A stretch of DNA of 64,000 bases from Notospermus geniculatus. Lineage: Eukaryota > Nemertea > Pilidiophora > Heteronemertea > Lineidae. The DNA lies in NCBI GenBank assembly GCA_002633025.1, contig NMRB01000245.1, positions 200,072 through 264,071 of the forward strand, given 5' to 3'. Made by a program: the position numbers and the translations under genes. The notes beneath the pieces are model-generated. The model searched no databases. It was not told the DNA's origin and saw nothing but the letters and a program-made list of their open reading frames with translations. Below are positions 11,811 through 22,060 of the stretch, piece by piece; positions within the stretch are counted from its first letter, which is position 1, and every line of letters begins with the position of its first letter.

Positions 11811-13373
11811 GAGCTGAAATTCTCGCAAATCTGAAATGAGTCAAAGTGAATTAATAATGGCCGCAACAGCATTCAATTTAACCCAAAGAAAGGAGATTTT
11901 GGCTCCAATGCTTTCCATAAAACAGCTCTCAAGATCCTGGCACTTTCCAAAGGGAAAAACATGGTGAATTCAGTATAGACAAAATGGCAAATTAAGGAAA
12001 GCAGTTTAGTAACAGTCTCAGCAAGGTGAATTTCCCCAGAGCATTTGTCAACAGGAAAGCATTGTGGCCTTTTTGTACCACAACTGAAGAACAGAAACTT
12101 CACTGACTGGATGTATACATAATTTATTTGCGTATGAGATGACACAAAGGATGTGTTGTATTTTATATTACAGCTTTAGGACAGTATGTACAGTTTCCAG
12201 TATACACACACACGCCATAAAATCCCATGGCTAATGATATTATACAGACCAATGCAAGTCACCTCGACATCAAAATCATGAAATGACCACTGGGAATTTG
12301 ATGTGTGAAATCAGATCTCTTGCAAATGCAACAATGGCAGATTTACCTACCAATTTTTGCCTAACTTACTGTTGAATCTGAAGGACACAGCTGGCTGTCA
12401 GGATCATCACCCACAGTGATAATGGTTCAGGCAAACTCAAGAAATACAGGTGGTCAATCAACTTGAATAAATTCAAAGCTATTGCACTTTTTATGCAATG
12501 CAGGATTTCTTGGAAAGTATAGGCTTAGCTACAACATGCTGTGCTTTTTGTATCAGGTGAGAAAAGGGCCATGATCATGACCATTTCGGTTTCAAACTAC
12601 ATCCATCCCAAAATCAACTAGTGTGTTGCAGCCAGTGCATCAGTCTGCAAAGACCATTCTTGGAGACAAAATAAGACTGACAAACCAAGAAAAATGTAAT
12701 GCTAACACTCATGCCACCACCAACATCGGCATTATGATTATAATATATGCAACACCAAGGGGAGAAATCAACAACTTTTCAGGTTTGTCTCATTTTACAT
12801 CATCTGGCCCCTCTGCCACAAACATTATATTGCAACGGCATGATCCAGCCATTAATATCACAGACCAAGGCAAGCAGGCGACAAATCACATGCCAAAAGA
12901 GAACCACTTGCAATGAGGTTAGAATATTCGTTCATTTGAACTCTTTTATCACGGGATGTGCTGTTTTTCATGTTTTCATCCCTACAGGTACATGTAGAGG
13001 AACTGAATGCGAGGAAGGACCCCAAATTCCACCTGAAGTCTGTGTAAGGATTTACAACTACAAGAAACAGTGAAAACCTTAAAGAGCATCCATTTCTCAA
13101 AAAAAACTACCTTATCCCCTGGTGTTTCTACCACAAATGTTGAATGAAATATGACCAATGAATATGACCTTAACTAAAGCAATTGAATGAAGAACCATTG
13201 AAGTTCACTATAGCATGAATCCTACTGTTGACTGTCTCACAATGTCGTATTGGTTATTCCAGCACAGTTTCATTGAAAAATAGAACCTTTCCAGAGAGAT
13301 GTTTCTTGGACATGTTGGAGACAAGGTTTCATTACGCATGCCAAAGTTACATGTACCTGATCTTCAGGATTGT

Positions 13374-13422
13374 ATGATACCAAAAATAGATAAGCCGCTC
13401 GCTTATCTATTTTTGATGATAC
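13374..13422. repeat. 35-bp palindrome between 7-bp direct repeats
   Basis: CAAAAATAGATAAGC, a 5-nt spacer CGCTC and GCTTATCTATTTTTG (13381-13415) form a perfect hairpin. ATGATAC flanks it on both sides (13374-13380 and 13416-13422). One arm plus loop (CAAAAATAGRTAAGCGAGCG in opposite orientation) recurs at about 58566. Confidence 0.88.
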
Positions 13423-14373
13423 TTACCATACAAAGCGAGACAGTCAGTGCTACCTAATTAAGCTAATTAAAGAGATATCCACTTAATGACAGACAATAGA
13501 TGGCACTTGAGTAAGATGATAAAAACACGTTATGAGAAACAAACGGCACCAACTGATAGAAACATGAGATTGTTGAAGAACGTCAATTAATTTGAATTTG
13601 ATTTTCTCCTCATTTGGGAAAAGCTGAGTGGGGTAAATTTTCAAAATTACTGGCACCTGTTAATGAATCAAAATAGTAAAGCGTGGGAAAAGGATGCTAT
13701 GAGTGCACAAAATATCAGCAAAAAGGGTCAGGAAATATGGATGGCGGGTCAACATAAAGAGAGTTAAAATGTTGATCGAATGACTGTAGCGGGTATACGG
13801 ATGCAACTCTTTTAGGGGTTTGATATAAAAAATTCGTTCCTTTGGAAATGATCCCTATTTTTTCTTCCCTAAAGTCACATTATTAAATTTTCTCTCAGGG
13901 GACTGTATCTGAACCAGTTGCTTGGGGCAACCGGGATCAAATATCTATTGCCACACTAACTCTCAGGCAGTGTTTTTCGTTCCAAAATAGTACCATAAAG
14001 TATTAAGTACATCTAGAGCCAAAGGAGGATCCCTGTTTTCCTTGTGATGGATGATGATACTATGAGATACAATTATAACCCCACAACCAACACACGCGGA
14101 CCTCAGATTGTAGAATTCAGACCAAAATTCATGATTGAAATATGAATGAATTCTGAAGCTCTGCACCCTGAATAGAGTCAGAATACTACATATGTTGTTT
14201 AAATCCATAAATTACTTCAAATTCTAAGATATCCCTGGTCCGGTAAAGATGAACAATACATATCAGCAGCTAGCACAAAATGGAAGTGAGAATGAATGAT
14301 CTCATGAATAGGATCCTTTTCACTTGGTCGTTCGCCACATGCTGTAGTCAACATTCCCTATCTTCTTGGCTTT

Positions 14374-17300
14374 TTAGTGGACACCTGGAGGTGGTGGTGG
14401 TTCCTGCCCCTGTAAGAGGAAGAATATATATATTACATCGAAGTGTCTCATGATTACAAGTGAAGGCCCAATTTACCAGTTTCTGGTAGATAGACCTGTG
14501 CTTATTAACAATCACCCTACATTTGTCAGAAGATCTAACAGAACCAAATGTTTTGGACTGCAATAATCACATACGGTACATGTATATCACTGAGTTGCTA
14601 TTTTCAAGTGCACCATCCCATTCATGGCACTGCAATTATTCAGACCAATATCAGAGTGACACGTACATCCTCGAGCAATGGCTGGCAATAAATTAATGTA
14701 GGCCTACAGACTGAATGGACAAAATTAGAACCTTCCTTCCTGCATGAAGTGCATGCAAATGGTAATTTACAACAGATGGAATGGACCAAATGGTCGTTTG
14801 ACCTACAGTAGGCCTAGAGGCCAGCAAGACAAAGTGTCTACAAATGATAAGATGAAAAAACTAACAACACAACAGTATGGATACTACAGGCATGACTGGA
14901 ACAATACAGCCCGGTGGTCGAGTGGTTAGCGCGCTTGACTACCAAACTGTACAATGGGTCGGCACGGGTTCGACTCCGGGCGAAGGCATGTACAAAAAGT
15001 TGTGAAACATTAATGCAGGGTCCGTCGGATGGGACTAAAAGCCGTGGTCCCTTGTACCTGAGTGTCTATGCCAGGGCAAGTAAAAGACCCCACACAGGTG
15101 GACAGTAGCCTGTCGTGGACTCCATACCTCCGGCAAAAATCCAACAGGGTTACGACGCCGGTAATAATAATAATAATAAAAAAATAATACAGCATGGTCA
15201 AGTCGAGACCTCCTAAATACAGGAAGGGGAAAATTTTTTTACCCTACGTGTAAGAGGTGCTACCGTCACACTCATACATGTAGGCAGCCACTGGTGAACA
15301 TACAGCTAACAACTAACATCACATTGCCAAGTATCAATTCTAATTGACATGATTGATTCAATATTATGAGGGTTTCCAATGGATACGTTCCTGCTGGTGG
15401 ATTATCTACAATACAGGGCAGTTTTATAAGGATAGTGAATTAGAATATTCAGTCTATTCTAGAGTCTTGTACTGTTAAGTGCCAGCCTGAAGAAGACCCC
15501 GGTTGGGGTCGAAAATTTGCAAAATCTGGAAGTTGACTTCCTGTATATTATCACGTTGTGTGTCAATTTTAGTGCTATTTCTTTCCTTGTATGAATAAGA
15601 ATATAGTATAGAAGGGTTATTCTGAAATGAATTTCAATCTGATAACGATTAGTCACACAAGCATGCATCAAATTAAAGCAAGAGACATTCAGTTGAATCA
15701 TATGCTATTGCTGTGATGATAAATACAACTAACAACCGAAGTAATAACAAGGAGATGATTTTATTTGCCAATACACATTTATATATTATGGTACTGATAG
15801 GAAATGAATGATGAATGAATGAATGATTGAACAACCAGCTGTTTACCAGCACCGATCACAAAAAGAAATACAAACATGGGTTTCCATGGTCCAGGGCAAC
15901 TCAAAGGAGTCAGTGGGGGCAATGAAGTGAATTCAAAGGTGCAAAAATTCCTGCCTAAATGAATGACTGCTGGACAATACAGATAAATGTGGGAACCTTA
16001 CATTTTGTGAGGGTCTTGGTTTTTCGTTATTATTCCTCATCGAATTTGGCCGCATGATGAAAAGCACTGAAGCAATAACAAGCCATGCAACCATGATCAT
16101 CATGATGTTGAGGCCTCCATCATCCGGGGAGCCCTGTGGTCCAGGCACTGAAAAACAGAAAAGCAGATCCTATACAATACCAGAGAACAATTCAGTTTTG
16201 TATTGTCAGCCCTGCAAACAGCTGTGCAAGATGGTAATTTTTCACAGGGGCCTAAAAAAGGCTCTTGTGTCTTATTTTCGATGATATACCAAAGTGGCCT
16301 CAAAGCAATTTTCACCGACCTTGCCATCAGGCCTACAGTGTACATCTACTGATTACCATTGATCTGACAGAAGTTTTCCTAGTCACACAAAATGATGATG
16401 TGTTCAATTCTCATTGCACAAGCCATTGACTAGGCCTATGTAGAGGGAGATGCAAGTAAACTCTTATAGACTTATAAGTACATGTATTACATTTTGAAAG
16501 GTGGGGTTGGGGACAGGAGAGAGGCAAGGGAACAGAGAAGGACAGATCAAGCGTGAAAGTTGCATGGAGTTGGTAAAATGTTTACGCAAAATTCATGGAA
16601 AATGGCCTTATTGACAGGGTTGAAATTTTGGTACATTTTGAAAGGTGGGGTTGGGGACAGGAGAGAGGCAAGGGAACAGAGACGGACAGATCAAGAGTGA
16701 AAGTTGCATGGAGTTGGTAAAATGTTTACGCAAAATTCATGGAAAATGGCCTTATTGACAGGGTCAGACTGACAAAACATGAAATGGAATTCATCAAAAT
16801 TAACAAGTATAAATTGAAAGAAATGTGAGAACACATGCCTACTTCCCTATTTCTCATTATACCTTTAGGCAACAGCTGATTGTCAAAATGTAGGACATGT
16901 AGGAGGGGTTCATACATTCTTCGCTATATCATCAACAAATGATATTCAGAATATTTCATGCATGGAGTGTGTTCAATTCAAGTCCGTAATACTCGTGATA
17001 GGCAGCTATTCAAGTATTGTTGGATGTCATTCATAATCTTTTAATTATCCCACCAACACATACTGCAAAGATATGAGGGCAATCACATACCCAAAATTGG
17101 GTGTGTTTGTTGACCAAAAATAAACCAAAGGATCCTGAACCCAAGAATTCAAGTGTTCAGAATATAGGCATGATTGAATAATCTCATGCAGTTATCATTA
17201 TGAATATTGGGATTTTTATCACTTCCACGTCAATAGTAGAATAAATCAACCAATACTCTACAGCCACCTCGTCACTAAGGAGGACATGTATGCCCCTCCA

Positions 17301-20300
17301 GCAACTAATTCTCAACAAATTAGAAACCAACACATCAAGGAAAACAATACAGTAACAAATTGGAGACCGTAGAAGATTCTTGTAATTCAATGGGTAATTA
17401 ATTTCTTCCAAATTACAATACAAGTTCTCATGGAAAGCAGACTACAAACATTCTGTTGATTTCATTTTGCTTTGAAGTTTGAGTGCCGACATGCTAAACT
17501 GAAAGATTTGTTCCTGCACCAAAAACCGTACCCAACTCCCTTACAATACTACAAAATGAACAGAATACACTGATTCACGACTAGAAAACAAATAAATCCT
17601 TGCCCGAGGCCAGGGATGTAAACTTTGAATTTGCTTCAGGGACAAGTAGCGCAGTAACATACATTTCCAATACAACTTGCATAATCTATGGATTGGAAGA
17701 GACAGCCCCCAGAGGAAGTGATCATGTGCCCTCCCAGGATGTTGATATTCCTGTCTTACAGGCCTAAAGGCTGAGTTCACGGTGCACATGGCATATTTCT
17801 ATTGGATGGGACACTGATCCCCAACTCAAGCTGTATAGATTTTATTCTGCATGTACATGAAAGATTGATAGAATGATGATGGTGACTGATATCAATAATG
17901 TAAAATGTTTCCAATTCTGGTTGTACAGCAGAGTACACCTCATGATAATGTAATACCACACTTCGGTTTTCATCATCATACATCCCTCTATCACGTCTAT
18001 AAAGGCCTTTGAACAGCCATATTTATCAGCTGCTACAACACACAACAGCTTTTCTTTGCCGAAGAATTATCACCTTACATTTTGTGAGGGTCTTGGTTTT
18101 TCGTTATTATTCCTCATCGAATTTGGTCGCATGATGAAAAGCACTGAAGCAATAACAAGCCATGCAACCATGATCATCATGATGTTGAGGCCTCCATCAT
18201 CCGGGGAGCCCTGTGGTCCAGGCACTGAAAAACAGAGAAGCAGATCCTATACAATACCAGAGAACAATTCAGTTTTGTATTGTCAGCCCTGCAAACAGCT
18301 GTGCAAGATGGTAATTTTTCACAGGGGCCTAAAAAAGGCTCTTGTGTCTTGTTTTCGATGATATACCAAAGTGGCCTCAAAGCAATTTTCACCGACCTTG
18401 ACATCAGGCCTACAGTGTATATCTACTGATTACCATTGATCTGACAGAAGCTTTCCTAGGCACACAAAATGATGATGTGTTCAATTCTCATTGCACAAGC
18501 CATTGACTAGGCCTATGATGCAAGTAAACTCTTATAGACTAATAAGGACATGTATTACATTTTGAAAGGTGGGGTTCGGGACAGGAGAGAGGCAAGGGAA
18601 CAGAGAGGGACAGATCAAGAGTGAAAGTTGCATGGAGTTGGTAAAATGTTTACACAAAATTCATGGAAAATGGCCTTATATTGACAGGGTCAGACTGACA
18701 AAACATGAAATGGAATTCATCAAAATTAACAAGTTGTATAAATTGAAAGAAATGTGAGAACACATGCCTACTTCCCTATTTCTCATTATACCTTTAGGCA
18801 ACAGCTGATTGTCAAAATGTAGGACATGTAGGAGGGGTTCATACATTCTTCGCTATATCATCAACAAATGATATTCAGAATATTTCACGCATGGAGTGTG
18901 TTCAATTCAAGTCCGTAATACTCGTGATAGGCAGCTATTCAAGTATTGTTGGATGTCATTCATAATCTTTTAATTATCCCACCAACACATACTGCAAAGA
19001 TATGAGAGCAATCACATACCCATTGGGTGTGTTTGTTGACCAAAAATAAACCAAAGGATCCTGAACCCAAGAATTCAAGGGCCGTATTCAAAAAGGGTGA
19101 TCATCGCGCGATTAAGACTTACATGACTTAGACGCGTGTAACTTCACTAAGTGCACACACTTCCACCATGCATTTGACGAAGTTACACGCGTCTAAGTCT
19201 TAAACAGCCTTTTTGAATACGGCCCCAAGTGTTCAGAATATAGGCATGATTGAATAATCTCATGCAGTTATCATTATGAATATTGGGATTTTTATCACTT
19301 CCATGTCAATAGTAGAATAAATCAACCAATACTCTACAGCCACCTCGTCACTAAGGAGGACATGTATGCCCCTCCAGCAACTAATTCTCAACAAATTAGA
19401 AACCAACACATCAAGGAAAACAATACAGTAACAAATTGGAGACCGTAAAAGATTCTTGTAATTCAATGGGCAATTAATTTCTTCCAAATTACAATACAAG
19501 TTCTCATGGAAAGCAGACTACAAACATCCTGTTGATTTCATTTTGCTTTGAAGTTTGAGTGCCGACATGCTAAACTGAAAGATTTGTTCCTGCACCAAAA
19601 ACCGTACCCAACTCACTTACAATAATACAAAATGAACAGAATACACTGATTCACGACTAGAAAACAAATAAATCCTTGCCCGAGGCCAGGGATGTAAACT
19701 TTGAATTTGCTTCAGGGACAAGTAATGCAGTAACATACATTGTACATTTCCAATACAACTTGCATAATCTATGGATTGGAAGAGACAGCCCCCAGAGGAA
19801 GTGATCATGTGCCCTCCCAGGATGTTGATATTCCTGTCTTACAGGCCTAAAGGCTGAGTTCACGGTGCACATGGCATATTTCTATTGGATGGGACACTGC
19901 TCCCCAACTCAAGCTGTATAGATTTTATTCATGTACATGAAAGATTGATAGAATGATGATGGTGACTGATATCAATATTAATACAATGTAAAATGTTTCC
20001 AATTCTCGTTGTACAGCAGAGTACACCTCATGATATTAAATGTAATACCACACTTCGGTTTTCATCATCATACATCAAACATCCCTCTATCACGTCTATA
20101 AAGGCCTTTGAACAGCCATATTTATCAGCTGCTACAACACACAACAGCTTTTCTTTGCCGAAGAATTATCGCTCCTAAATAATGTTGGGTGAGAACGAAA
20201 AGTTCTCAGTGTATGTCATTTCAAATTCTTCGACTTATCTTGAAGACCTGGTGCATGGTCCCCTTGCAATCATTGTAGTGCAGCTTCTCCGAAATTTGTC

Positions 20301-20820
20301 ACATACTCTGTTTTCTCTGGCAAACAAACGTAGGCCTATGACAAGAGAGACACCCAAAGAAGCATAAAATACATGTACAGCAGAGAATGGAAGTACTCAC
20401 ACTCCTGTGGACATTGGTTGTCCGTACAGTAAGACTGGGAATTCCTCAACTGAAATGAATGAAAGATATGGCATTGGGACAAACACTGCTGACCGACACA
20501 TGATGTAGGTTTGTTTAGAGTGCACCAAAAATGAATACATATATAATACGTTGACATCTATCTACTTGATATATAGTCCAGGCAATGAAAAATGAAGGAG
20601 ACAAACTGAACAGTCAGTGATATCATTCATTCAAGGACTACCAGTAACAGGCATCAAAATGATTACAGTTGCCACTGCCCAAACACAGCAAATCAGAAGA
20701 ATCTTTCATCTGATCAATATATTCTTGACCTGACACTTACCAAATTTAGGAGCCTTTGCATAGCATGCTCATGGTTCCAAATACATTCACAAGGATCAAA
20801 GTTGGACATTTTCACTTCGT
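14374..20820 (-). CDS. SMIM14: Small integral membrane protein 14, complete, with a duplicated exon
   Basis: Coding exons on the minus strand are 20741-20809 (start ATG at 20809), 20401-20449, 18079-18224 and 14374-14409 (stop). Their sum is 300 nt, giving 99 residues, the same length as human SMIM14. The protein starts MSNFDPCECIWNHEHAMQR, continues LRNSQSYCTDNQCPQE and LPGPQGSPDDGG, then one membrane segment IMMIMVAWLVIASVLFIM, and ends in GQEPPPPPGVH. The vertebrate protein is a single-pass ER membrane protein of little-known function. The first coding exon begins at 20820 after an acceptor, so at least one 5' UTR exon lies upstream. A GTGAGT donor at 21533-21528 is a candidate end for it. 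The membrane exon exists twice: a second copy at 16002-16147 encodes the identical peptide and has intact splice sites. Because it is 146 nt, only one copy can be used per transcript without a frameshift. Confidence 0.93.
14905..15190 (+). mobile_element. tRNA-derived SINE
   Basis: A pol III box A (TGGTCGAGTGG, 14915-14925) and a near-perfect box B (GGTTCGACTCC, 14967-14977) are spaced as in a tRNA. A non-tRNA body follows (GGTCCGTCGGATGGGAC...) and then a TAA-rich 3' tail (about 15163-15190). It lies in the last SMIM14 intron, antisense to the gene. It is not a tRNA gene: the acceptor stem is not closed and the tail is SINE-like. Confidence 0.85.
15452..15586 (+). mobile_element. Penelope-like repeat fragment with hammerhead-like core
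   Basis: This stretch is homologous to the palindromic element at 57.5-57.8 kb. It contains CCAGCCTGAAGAAGACC, the hairpin GACCCC-GGTT-GGGGTC, then GAAAAT and a distal CTGG that can pair with the upstream CCAG. The order CTGANGA, stem-loop, GAAA resembles a hammerhead ribozyme core. Such motifs are known in terminal repeats of Penelope-like retroelements. An extra A after CTGAAGA makes it a degenerate match, so activity is unproven. Confidence 0.5.
16489..16770. repeat. 144-bp tandem duplication inside copy 1
   Basis: ACATTTTGAAAGGTGGGGTT recurs at 16489 and 16633, and the following sequence through GGCCTTATTGACAGGGT is repeated with few changes. The corresponding place in copy 2 (from about 18558) has the unit once, so this arose in copy 1 after the 2-kb duplication or was lost from copy 2. 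Confidence 0.88.
19077..19229. mobile_element. 147-bp MITE with 3-bp target duplication (AAG), proven by an empty site
   Basis: The element at 19080-19226 has ends GGCCGTATTCAAAAAGG and its mirror, plus a long inner inverted repeat around ACTTAGACGCGTGTAACTTC. AAG flanks both sides. The paralogous position in the other copy of the segmental duplication (about 17145) reads straight through TTCAAGTGTTC without the insert, so the insertion followed the duplication. Confidence 0.92.
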
Positions 20821-21533
20821 CTGCAATACACAAACGTACCGGTAAAAGTTACTGTTATGACTGTGTTCAAAAATGCTTTCTCTAGGTCTACATGCACAGT
20901 GAACAACTGTTTAGTTATTTTTTTAAAAAGCTAACTCTTTATAGTGTTTTTGGAAGCACACTTCATGCAGGTGAGCAGATCAGAGCCACGATGATTCCAA
21001 ACTGATGCCAGTGATTCAGTAGGGCCTAGAAACTTTGAAAGGCGTTGCATGCCTTCGGTTTGTTCAGAACAGGCATGACAGGGAGTGGACATGCCAGTGC
21101 CGTGGGGGCCGGCGTGGAACATGCGGGGGGACATGCATGTAGTGTATGTTTTCCGCGCTAATTAGGCCTACCGATCGGTAATTAGCATGTACCGCCATAC
21201 GCGACGTGGGACATGCATCATTCATGTGCATGGTCTGGAATGGAGATATGAAATGGTGATCACCACAGTGACAGGGGGCATCATGGGCATGGCATGCATG
21301 GCATCATGGTCATGACGTCACACATGCCAAACATCAACCAGTCACCACCTGGTCCTGCATCATGCATGCCTGCATGCCACATAGGCCTAGGCCTACATAG
21401 GCCTACGTAGGCCTACATGCACTCCCCAAAACAAACTGCCAACTTCTGACCAACGAACGAGTCGCTTTGACCCCTTTGCTTTGACCTCGACGTTTAGAGA
21501 AGGAATGAGAAATAAGAAATAAGAACAACTCAC

Positions 21534-22060
21534 GGTATTTCCTTGTCAGGAATGGACGGTATTCTGATCACTCTGAAATCGACAGAATGATTTAGATGGA
21601 TTGAAATGCGGAGAGGCTCGAGGAAAAGCCACGTCTGTTCGTCTGTTTATCTGTTTATGCAAAGCGATACCCGGATGCCGGATGGTCGTACGCCTGGTAG
21701 TGGTGCCCAGCACGAGCGCAGCGCTACGAGGGCGAAGGTTGGGCTGTGATCAGAGAGGGAGACTAGTCTGGGATGTATATTTCATTAGATATTCAACAAA
21801 TCAAAAGTTCACTTTGTAATCTAAAACATCAACACTTCTCAACAAGATGTGTTTTATGCTATTATGCTATGAACAGACTTTTTCAAGGTTCATTAATTTA
21901 CTACGAATCGTTCAAATTCGCATGGAATGAACTGCTATATGAAACCAGATTGACCAATGAAAACACAAAGACGTGCGGGCAGTATCCGACCTCACTGCAC
22001 ATGCTGCAGGTGAAAGGAAGATGGCCGCGCCCATGACTTGGTGAAGCTGTGTCACTTTCA
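21534..22060 (-). promoter_or_regulatory. Candidate SMIM14 promoter and 5' UTR exon region
   Basis: On the minus strand a strong donor (GTGAGT, 21533-21528) ends a possible untranslated exon upstream of the SMIM14 coding exon at 20820. Further upstream, the stretch near 22015-22035 carries AAGATGGCCGCGCCC, a YY1-like motif common at animal core promoters. CpG density is locally higher than in neighbouring introns. No TATA box is evident. The start site is inferred, not seen. Confidence 0.35.

Larger units (their letters stand above)
5816..14373. other. Intergenic/3'-flanking stretch without a supported gene
   Basis: After the FReD stop there is no family-recognisable exon up to the last SMIM14 exon. 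The stretch holds two MITE-like elements (8594-8852 and 9847-10083), hairpins at 10408, 11292 and 13374, and two diverged copies of one repeat near 11.35 and 11.7 kb. The part from about 12.1 to 14.37 kb may be the SMIM14 3' UTR on the minus strand. A minus-strand AATAAA lies at 12123-12128, but its use is unproven. Confidence 0.5.
15996..20170. repeat. SMIM14: Tandem segmental duplication, unit about 2.08 kb
   Basis: Copy 1 (15996-18070) and copy 2 (18073-20170) are nearly identical at an offset of 2077 bp. Both begin CCTTACATTTTGTGAGGG and end CCGAAGAATTATC. Each contains the SMIM14 membrane exon and its splice sites. They differ by scattered substitutions, a 144-bp tandem repeat present only in copy 1 (16489-16770), and a 147-bp MITE present only in copy 2 (19080-19226). 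The divergence argues against a simple assembly duplication of one haplotype, although allelic copies placed in tandem are not excluded. Confidence 0.95.

Noticed and set aside
14911-14985. tRNA gene suggested by clear A and B boxes
   Set aside because: The acceptor stem does not close and the sequence runs into a SINE body with a TAA-rich tail; it is a SINE head.
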